DNA of 64,000 nucleotides, from the NCBI GenBank assembly GCA_029215795.1, contig JARDYH010000006.1, positions 23,947,501 to 24,011,500 on the forward strand. Reading direction: 5' to 3'. This document shows positions 57,086-64,000 of this stretch, one piece after another. The notes below the pieces were generated by a model. It was not told where the DNA came from. It did no database searches and worked only from the letters and a program-made list of their open reading frames with translations. The translations under genes were made by a program, and so were the position numbers. Within the stretch, counting starts at the first letter, position 1. Every line of letters begins with the position of its first letter. Source of the stretch: Anniella stebbinsi (lineage: Eukaryota; Chordata; Lepidosauria; Squamata; Anniellidae).

Positions 57086-57171
57086 TGCTCCGCCGCCCGC
57101 ACCTGGCCCTGCCGCCGCACCTCGGCCATAGCGCCACCTTCCCCTTCCCAGCCTCGCACGCGCACCGCCAT
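52179..57171 (-). CDS. DND1: DND1 (dead end), germline RNA-binding protein
   Basis: Minus-strand exons: 57171-57052, 56282-56153, 55734-55273, 54687-54280 and a probable last exon 52195-52179 (stop). They give 378 residues; human DND1 has about 353. Motifs: [20 protein letters not shown] and [11 protein letters not shown]; an RRM from about residue 94 ([32 protein letters not shown]); a second RRM ([18 protein letters not shown]); and a dsRBD-like C-terminal part ([20 protein letters not shown]). In germ cells DND1 binds U-rich mRNA and works with NANOS and CCR4-NOT (family knowledge). Exon 1 is unusual: 40 codons ending in ten glutamines. Two in-frame ATGs (57171 and 57129) both have good contexts; I chose the first. 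If the last intron is not spliced, translation ends at 54248 and the protein has 383 residues. Confidence 0.88.
53345..53960. repeat. Palindromic MITEs (AAGCCATGG family)
   Basis: Two neighbouring segments (about 53355-53640 and 53710-53955) share words with the element at 3285-3565: GATCAAACAG, TCAAATAACCCC, ACAAGCCATG, and CATGGCTTG with its complement. They lie between DND1 exon 4 and the proposed exon 5, as expected for intron sequence. Confidence 0.5.
54990..55217 (+). repeat. tRNA-derived SINE, Sauria type
   Basis: An A-box-like TGGTTAGATGTTGG and a B-box GGTTCTAGACTCC (from about 55033) form a tRNA-like head. The body (GTTGTTGTGACGATCAAATGG, GGCAGGATATAAATGC) and A-rich end are those of squamate SINEs. 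It lies in the intron between DND1 exons 3 and 4. Confidence 0.8.
57052..57081 (-). repeat. DND1: (CAG)10 tract in DND1 exon 1
   Basis: Ten uninterrupted CTG units on the plus strand read as ten CAG codons for DND1, preceded by GAG CAG GAG. The last CAG touches the splice donor GTGCCG. A separate GCC/GGC run follows in the intron. Confidence 0.9.
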
Positions 57172-57216
57172 CGCAGCCACACCCTCTCACGAGGCAGCGG
57201 CGGCGGCGGCGGCTCC

Positions 57217-57223
57217 TTTTATA
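57217..57223 (-). promoter_or_regulatory. DND1: TATA box of DND1
   Basis: TATAAAA on the minus strand, about 46 bp upstream of the first ATG. Initiation about 30 bp downstream would give a 5' leader of only about 20 nt to the first ATG, or about 60 nt to the second. Confidence 0.6.
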
Positions 57224-57261
57224 ACGCGCCGGACGCGAGGCGTTTCTCTTGGCCACTTCTG

Positions 57262-57266
57262 ATTGG
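57262..57266 (-). promoter_or_regulatory. DND1: CCAAT box upstream of DND1
   Basis: GACCAATCAG on the minus strand, about 40 bp upstream of the TATA box. This is a typical distance for an NF-Y type site, in a CpG-rich context. Confidence 0.5.
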
Positions 57267-57818
57267 TCGCAACAACGGCCCTGCGCCTGCGCACTCCCGA
57301 ATCGTGGGAAGCGCCTTTCCCGCTCTGCGGAGGAATCGGCGCGTGTCGAGTGCCTGGGTGTGGCCTGCAGGCAACTGGGCATGCGCAGAGTTGGCCTTCT
57401 CTGCCCCGGGGCCAAATGGGGGCGAGGGAGCGAGAGAAGACGCGGCACAGGCCCCGCGGGTGTTTCTTCCCTGTTCAGGTGCAGCCAAGCCGAGAGGCGG
57501 CGGCGGCGGCGGCGGACGCGGCATCGACGCCATCTCGCCCAGTCGCCTTCTTGATTCGGCTGGTCCCGGCTTCCGTCCCCCGCGTGGCCTCGCTCCCTGC
57601 CTCCCTCCCTCCGCGCTGGCCTTGCCCCTGCATTCATTCGTCGCACACGCTTAGTGGTGAACTCCATTGAACTGTAAGGCTGCCTTGTAATCTGAGTCTC
57701 GCCTTCTTCGGAGTTGGCCCTCTTGAACGGAGTCGGTCTTGCTCCTAAGGGATCGTTGCTACTGGTGGGCTCCTCCGAGACTCCTGCACACTGAGCTGGA
57801 CAGAAGACCCGAATGTCA

Positions 57819-58133
57819 GGGTGACCGTATGGAAAGGAGGCCTCCTGTATCTTTAACACTTGCATAGGAAAGGGAATTTCAGCAAGTATCATTTGTATGC
57901 ATGCAGCACCTGGTGAAATTCCCTCTTCAGCACAACAGTTAAAGCTGCAGGAGCCCTGCCCTCTTTTGTATCTGGTCACTCTAGTATAGCTCCTGTAGCT
58001 TTAACTGCTGTGATGAAGAGCGAATTTCACCGGATGCTGCACGCATACAAATGACACCTGCTGCAATTCCCTTTTCTACACAACTGTTAAAGATACAGGA
58101 GCCCTGTCCTCCTTTTCATATGGTTGCCCTACC
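57819..58133. mobile_element. Long-hairpin MITE, GGGTGACC family
   Basis: The left end GGGTGACCGTATGGAAAGG is mirrored by the right end CCTTTTCATATGGTTGCCC. The inner words (AAGGGAATTTCAGCAAGT; GGTGAAATTCCCTCTTCA) are shared with the element at 42487-42806. It lies between DND1 and HARS1. Confidence 0.8.
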
Positions 58134-58239
58134 CAAAGTGCTTTTGATGTTCCAGAGAGGTTAGCTCTGAAGAAATGATGTCTTCCTCTTTGAGTATGGG
58201 GTATGAGACTGGAGTGAGAGGAGATACTGGCCTGTTACG

Positions 58240-58448
58240 GAGGACACTATAATCAACTGAGGGGAGAGGGAGGAAACAATCGTCCGTAGTGTTGTTTATT
58301 GGCAGCATTTGGACGACATTTTAGGTAACTGAGGGGGGAAGAGTCAACACACAGTAAGTTATTGGCAGCATTCAGACGACACGATAATCAACGCAACTGA
58401 TTGCCCCCCCCCCCCCCGGCTGATTATCGTGTCGTCCGAATGCTGCCA
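58240..58448. repeat. Overlapping MITE copies with a C-run hairpin
   Basis: The right part (58363-58448) is a hairpin with 28-bp arms and one mismatch: TGGCAGCATTCAGACGACAC opposed by GTGTCGTCCGAATGCTGCCA. The arms flank a long C-run. The left part holds two partial copies of the same terminal sequence (GGCAGCATTTGGACGACA). 58450-59090 shows nothing recognisable. Confidence 0.65.
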
Positions 58449-59107
58449 TTGTGCCTCAATAGTGGTACTTATTTCTCAAGTCTCCTTCACAATCCAATGT
58501 GTCTGCGTTCCATGGAAGTGGCTTATGCACCATGCAGCCCAACAATTTGTTGCAGTGATGTGCAAACAGGTCCCTTGCCTTTACACATGTAGCTTTTCCT
58601 ATCATTCACTTTAATTAGGGTCTCACTGACCCCTATGCCCTTTGAGCAGAAACTTTAAATTTTAACAAAAACAAAACCACCGTGGAAGGGGTTATTTTTT
58701 AAAAAATATTTGATTAGAAAAAATAACCTCACGAACTCCAATATAGATAACTATATTTTAATATTAGAAGGTTAAAGTGTCTTTGATAAGAGTGGCACAA
58801 CAATAAAGGAAAAAATAATTTGATATATGTAAAATATGCACATGTTTGCTTGACTTGTAAAGACCAGCCCCTACTCTTATAATATGACCCATTCCCACTG
58901 CTTTTTTGTTTAAGAATCCAAACTACGCTTGCTAGCATGTTGCATGATATAACAGAATACTGATAAGTTATCTGGCCAGAGTTGTTCTTTTAAAGAAGAA
59001 AACATACTAATAGAAAGGGAAGAATGCAGTGATGGCTGCTGAACATGTTTTTTCTGTAGATAAAAGGAAAAATATGAACACAGCACAAAGCATGGGGCTG
59101 GAATATG

Positions 59108-59113
59108 TTTATT
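59108..59113 (-). terminator. HARS1: HARS1 poly(A) signal
   Basis: AATAAA on the minus strand, about 385 bp downstream of the HARS1 stop codon. The intervening 3' UTR has no other recognised feature. Confidence 0.7.
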
Positions 59114-59497
59114 AGAAATGCCAAATAATATTTTCAAAATGATAATTCAGGCAGAATGGGAAGCGTGCATGGGCCAGGACACTGGAAACATTTGCCCAGC
59201 CTTGCCATTATGAACCATCACAGCATGATCACTGAAATGTTCAAAGACCAGATGGTATCCTCGAGGAATCTCTCAGAAGGACGCGGTAAAATTCTTTTGC
59301 AGGGGTAACTTTTTCCCTTTTTCTTTTAAGATAATGTTCCAGCACTGTTTAAACCTGGTGAAAAGCAGTTCCACAGTAAAATAAATACAGCTTGGAGGTC
59401 AACCTCCTCCCACCGGAGGGTGTTTTATGAGCAAAACTGGTAGGATATTTTTATGAAGGACTTAGCAAATCTTCCAAAGGAAGTTCAGTAAATATTT

Positions 59498-62400
59498 CTA
59501 GGGAAGACATGTTAGTCTCTTGATTTCCTCAACAAGTTTTCCTCTGCAAATATCCATCTGCAAAACAGAAAACATGAGTAAGCTACAAAACATAACCTCT
59601 CTCAACCCATTGCCTCGGCATATTTCACAGTTCCACAGTCTGTGATTATTACACAATACAATATTTCCTGTGCAATATTAAGCCATCCTCTCTCACTGAA
59701 ACAAACTTGCCATGTTTTTATCTTAACAGCAGAAGGCAAGTAAACTTCCCAGCTACATTTCACATTCATTTGCCATAGATTCTTGAGAGAGTTTCAGGCA
59801 TTCCTGTGCAGCAATTGATGGACTGCACAACTGTTTTTACAGTACTTTTTTGGACACAGGGCGAGAGCACAGGATTTTAGAAGGAACAGAGCAAGAGGGA
59901 GCTGCCATCTTGTCCAGTGTGTGACAGCCAAATTAGTAGCATCTCCTTGTTTCATAGCTAAACGTTATCTAAACCTGCTACATATGAGGAAGGGAAAGAT
60001 TCAAGGAGCTACTTCACCTATTGAATTAGGTAATTCACATCTAATTCACATCTAATTCCCTTAATCCCAGACTCATTGGGTGGGTTTGCACAAAGAAGAG
60101 CTAAATAACTGTGCTAATTAGGCAGCTCCACATAGGCCTATACACAACTAAATACCACTAGGGATCCTGCACCAATTAACAAGAGCCATCAGAGTAAACA
60201 GACGGTAGGACTGATGGAATTTGAAAACCAGGGTGGTGTACTAATTACAGTGTTGGACTAGATTTAAATCACAATGAAATTCATTGTGCTACTTATATCT
60301 TAGCCTATTAGGACTGTTGTGATGATAAAATGGGAGTAAGGAGAACCAAGTATGCTTCTTTGAGCTTCTGTAAGAAAGTTTGCATGTAAAAGTAATACAG
60401 ATACGTTTTTTGCAGATATAGTTCTATACTGCATGCAGAGTCTCTTCAGGATACAATAAACAAAAGAATTCAATTTTTATGCTATATTCAGTGATAAATG
60501 ACTCCTGCTTTTAGTGGAACTGTTTATATTTCAGTTTATATGAAAGCATAATATTTCTACCTTTCCATCTTCACAACCCTAAAACAAAGGGACATGCACA
60601 CCTCTTCTCTAGTAGCTACATCTCGCAGTTTGACCACTCCATCCTTTAACTCTTGCTCTCCCAGGATGGCAACAAGAGGGATTCCCGTTTCCTCACAGTA
60701 CTGCAACTGGTTCAGTAACTTGGGATTCTTCTTATAAAGCATCTCTGCCTAGAGAGAATGCAGAGCAGAGAAAAAGTTAGTAGGGAAAGGTTGAGACTAA
60801 CCTCCATTGTTCTATGCTAATGGTTTTCAACGCAAATTCTCCCTTCACATGAGATCAGCTAGGCCTGAGTAATGGCCTGCATGAATTATACATCCCCAGA
60901 ATCCCCTGCATCATCCTGGGTTTCCATGGCAGATGTGTGGGTTTCTTGGCAGATTAATTTATGTAAGAAATATTTCCTAATGGTAGAACCTTTTAAACCC
61001 ATTCATTGTTCTATACACTTGTTAGTGGCAGATGCATTTAAATGCCAGGAAGATGGTGTGACCAGCACCTGCCCACACAGACTGGAGTTCCTAGATTCTC
61101 TAATTCCAGAACATGATGATCCCTTAGAACACACAATTCAGATTATTCTAGCTCCAAGCCACCCTCACCTATGTATTTCAAGATCCAGTTAACTGCTGGA
61201 TTTTATATTTTCAGATATTGTGGGGTTTTTTCCAATATTAGTCCTATTTAGAGTAGACTCACTAAAAATGAATGGAGTTTAAGTGAGATTAACATTGGAC
61301 ACAACCCTGAGTGTGTGTTTCTTTGTCCAAGCAGCTTTAGTTGTAACCTGAAGCCAGCATAGTACCTAGAAGAACCAAATTCAATTAAACAGTAATCTCT
61401 TTCTATATTCATTTATTTATTTATTAAATTTCTAATCCACCAAATAATAATAATAATAATAATAATAATTATTATTATTATTTCTTACCCGCCTCTCCCT
61501 CTGGATTGAGGCGGGGAACAACAGTAAAAACAAATGATATAAAATACATAAAACTGATTAAAAACATAAAAACTAATATTGTTAAAACATCAATAAAACT
61601 CTTAAAATTCGACTGGGTAGGCCTGCTGGAAGAAATTAGTCTTTATAGCTTTCTTAAATTCTGAAAGACTGTTAAGTTGGCAAATCTCTCCTGGCAGGCC
61701 ATTCCACAGTCTGGGAGCAGCAGAAGAGAAAGTCCTCTGGGTAACAGTTAGCCTAGTTTTGGCTGACTGTAGTAAATTCTTCCCAGAGGACCTGAGCGTG
61801 CGGGGTGGATTGTGTGGGAGAAGGTGATTCTACAGGTAACCTAAACCCAAACCATGTAGGGCTTTAAAGGCAATGACCAGCACTTTGTATGTCGCCCGGG
61901 AAGTAATTGGCAGCCAGTGGAGTGATTTTAAAGCTGGTGTAATATGGTCACTCCTAGGTGTACCGGTGACCAACCTGGCTGCCATATTTTGAACTAGTTG
62001 AAGTTTCTGTACTAGGCACAGAGGTAGCCCTATGTACAGCACATTGCAGAAGTCGAGCCTCAAAGTTATCAGAGCGTGCATTACCGTCTTTAGGTCTTCC
62101 AACTCTAGGAAGGGGTGCAGCTGACGTAACATAACTAATGTTCTCTGGTCAGATGACAAACAATAATTTTAAGACTGGTTATATACAGACTGTGACTTCA
62201 ACATCATGCCAGCTTTCTGTAACCCCTGCTTTGCTTAACATCTAACCTGATGAAGAGTTCTGGAAAATTGTGTGACATTTTGTTTTGTCCTAGTAAAGGA
62301 ATTGCCCGACTGTGGATTTTAAATTCCCCCCCCCCCCCCTTATGGACCAAAATGGCTTCGTCTGCGGTGTGTGCATCACAGGACTAACACCAGAATTCTG

Positions 62401-63037
62401 GAGACGTCTTATTTTTGAACTGTTGATCTGACTATCATAGAATAAAATATTGGGCTTCAATTAATGTCTGGTCCAGCTACTAGAATTAGCCAAACAGGCA
62501 GCAACGCATGTAATCTAGGCTATCTTACTCAGATATTGCATCACATCAAGTACTTCTCTTCCTATTATTTTCTTACCAAACCACAAAGACAGAGAGAGAC
62601 CCAGACTGGGTTCAGATGATCATGGGAGGAATGGATCCCAACGTGTTCACCCCCATTGTTTACTTAATTACCCACACTGACTTGCAATACAGCTTGTAGG
62701 GTGAGTACAAAGCTACCCCGCTATGCTTTGCTCTGGGTTTGGATGACACATCAACCTAAGCTGCAGTGTGGATAGCTATGTAAACAATGGGCATGTACAT
62801 GCCATGTGTGGAGGCAGGGAGAGAAGCCACAATGGCTTATTTTCCACCTGCAATCATTCAAACACTCCCCAAGTCTGTAGTCATCACTCTTGGCTTGACC
62901 CCAATACACTATAGTTGTACCTTGATCCCTGAATCCCAGAGTTCAGACACAAGTTTTAGCCTCTCTTCAAGGAGTTTCTTCTGGGCAGATGCCACAAGGA
63001 CCTGGGTCTCTGTTGTCCGGATCTTCTCCTCAGAAGC
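59498..63037 (-). CDS. HARS1: HARS1, histidyl-tRNA synthetase, last three exons
   Basis: Minus-strand exons 63037-62921 (39 codons), 60748-60602 (49 codons) and 59557-59498 (19 codons and TAG), all phase 0. The translation has the C-terminal anticodon-binding domain of histidyl-tRNA synthetase: [33 protein letters not shown], then [40 protein letters not shown] and a short tail ending [13 protein letters not shown]. The enzyme charges tRNA-His in the cytosol. The class II catalytic core and start lie beyond 64000. The terminal residues differ from the mammalian ending PLCIC. Position next to DND1 on the same strand favours HARS1 over HARS2; many non-mammals have a single gene. Confidence 0.93.
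60231..60395 (+). repeat. Degenerate Sauria-type SINE
   Basis: Words matching the SINE at 55 kb occur in order: GTGTTGGACTAGA, CTGTTGTGATGATAAAATGG, then an AT-rich end. It is decayed and lies 3' of HARS1 exon 60602-60748, in its last intron. Confidence 0.5.
61425..62165 (-). mobile_element. L2-like LINE 3' end, antisense, in HARS1 intron
   Basis: The minus-strand frame at 62159-61830 encodes [29 protein letters not shown] and [19 protein letters not shown], the same family as 15467-16330. The 3' UTR (CGCCTCTCCCTCTGGATTG on the plus strand) ends in an AAT/ATT microsatellite at about 61445-61483. It is 5'-truncated. Confidence 0.8.
62610..62850. repeat. MITE-like repeat in HARS1 intron
   Basis: Opposed words (GGGTTCAGATGATCATGG at the left; GGTTTGGATGACACATC further on; CCCATTGTTTAC opposed by GTAAACAATGGGC) show an inverted-repeat structure like the other GATGACA-type elements. 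It ends close to the exon at 62921. Confidence 0.5.
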
Positions 63038-63699
63038 CTGAAGGTAGAAACAAAGTTTTGAAAGGGGGTGATGGTGGTATGGAAATACTCACAAGAGAAT
63101 TTGTACAATTTATACTTGCAGTAGAAGTTCAAAGCATGGTAATGAGCCTATTGCACCAAATGGAAAGACTATCCCAACAGTATTGAAGAGCCAAGTCAGA
63201 CAATTAGTGATATTACAGACAACAGGCATAGAGACTGACTGGTTTATAGCAATATAAGTATTTGTAGACATATCCCAGTGTAAGAAGCAGTGAGAATACA
63301 GAGGAAGGGCTCCTATTATCACCACATATATAAAGCAAATCCCCCAGCAGTAGGTCCTTTCTACTATTTAGGAACCTACTATGTACTGTAAGTAAAGTAA
63401 AGTTTCTTTTCACCATTTCATAGTTTAAACACTTTGGGTCAGGGCTATTAAGATTATAAGACTATAAGGAACTGATCCCTACGCAATGAGTATATAGGAT
63501 GATTGTTTCTAACCTGATTTTTTTTAAAGTAGGGCTTCATGTTTGATATTAATGTTTTTGAAAGTTCAGGAGCAAGTAGATCCTTCTCTCTTGGGAAGGA
63601 CTCCCAAATGTTGGGGTGGTTTCTTATAAAATCATTTTTGCTTAGCACTATATTATATTTTGGGCGTGACATTTCCATTCATGTAATTCTGAGTATTTT

Positions 63700-64000
63700 T
63701 TTTCTTTGAGACTTCTAGTTTATTGGACTATAACCCTTCTGGCATACAGAACCATCTCCCACAATCACTGCTTGCAGATACAACAAAAAGCCAGGGTCCT
63801 GGAAATCCTAGCTTGTTTATGAGTAGTGTGCTCATGTATACTGCGAGATCACTCTGGCTGCAAATGGGAGCAGTTAAACCATGGACTCTCCAGCTGTGGT
63901 TTGTTTTGTTTATTGTGATATCTGAACCAGGATCTCTAGCTTGTCTCTCCTCAAAAAAGCCAGAGTCATAAGCCAACAATATACCATGGCTTATGACTCT
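63700..64000. repeat. MITE-like repeat at the window end
   Basis: Opposed words (AGCCAGAGTCATAAGCC and GGCTTATGACTCT at the very end; AACCATGGACTC) indicate an inverted-repeat element related to the AAGCCATGG family. It may continue past the window. The HARS1 intron between 63038 and 63700 shows nothing else. Confidence 0.45.

Larger units (their letters stand above)
56980..57660. promoter_or_regulatory. DND1: CpG-rich island over DND1 exon 1
   Basis: The stretch is strongly GC- and CpG-rich, with GGC/GCC runs at about 57033-57049, 57196-57213 and 57497-57515. Long open frames occur in several frames on both strands as an effect of composition. It covers DND1 exon 1 and its upstream region. 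Confidence 0.75.

Noticed and set aside
56933..57979. A 348-codon minus-strand frame and several 100-135 codon plus-strand frames over the CpG island
   Set aside because: They are low-complexity Arg/Ala/Pro/Gly translations caused by GC composition. The DND1 exon 1 frame is the one that joins in phase to the conserved exon 2.
1..64000. CRISPR arrays, rRNA genes, bacterial operons or ribosome binding sites
   Set aside because: The sequence is intron-rich vertebrate DNA; no spaced direct-repeat array or rRNA sequence was seen.

Overview
The window is vertebrate nuclear DNA carrying four collinear protein-coding genes in the order IK (+), WDR55 (+), DND1 (-), HARS1 (-). From general knowledge this is the conserved vertebrate block found on human 5q31. 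The repeats point to a squamate reptile: a tRNA-derived SINE of Sauria type, CR1 and L2-like LINEs, an L1-clade LINE, a Penelope-like element with a GIY-YIG domain, Ty3/gypsy and Ty1/copia elements, and many palindromic MITEs. The species cannot be named from the sequence alone.

Region 1 (1-14.8 kb): IK (RED spliceosomal protein). Nineteen coding exons are present; only the first exon, about six codons, lies before the window. The introns hold MITEs, a MIR-like SINE and a CR1 3' end. The intron at 9340-9846 is of the rare U12 AT-AC class.

Region 2 (14.9-19 kb): intergenic repeats (MITE, antisense L2-like LINE, gypsy remnant with LTRs), followed by the GC-rich WDR55 promoter.

Region 3 (19.4-37.1 kb): WDR55, eight exons giving a complete 374-residue WD40 protein. 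Intron 1 (4.5 kb) holds a 2-kb DNA transposon and a Penelope-like remnant. Intron 3 (8.4 kb) holds a triple nest: a plus-strand L1 copy inside a minus-strand L1, which sits inside a plus-strand L2-like LINE.

Region 4 (37-51 kb): tail-to-tail intergenic space. An old antisense LINE appears to be broken up by LTR-like pieces and by a nearly complete but inactive copia element (41.6-47.0 kb). The copia element is itself disrupted by two MITEs. An unclassified repeat follows at 48.4-50.1 kb.

Region 5 (51.3-57.3 kb): DND1, the germline RNA-binding protein. Exon 1 encodes an N-terminal polyglutamine tract from ten CAG codons that end at the splice donor. A TATA box and a CCAAT box lie upstream inside a CpG-rich island. 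Splice signals suggest a fifth exon carrying the last codons and the 3' UTR.

Region 6 (57.8-64 kb): MITEs, then the last three exons and poly(A) signal of HARS1, whose 5' part lies beyond the window.

The genes are not an operon. They are independent housekeeping genes (splicing, ribosome biogenesis, tRNA charging) plus one germ-cell gene. All exon boundaries were read by eye from splice consensus and from remembered family conservation; no alignment was run.
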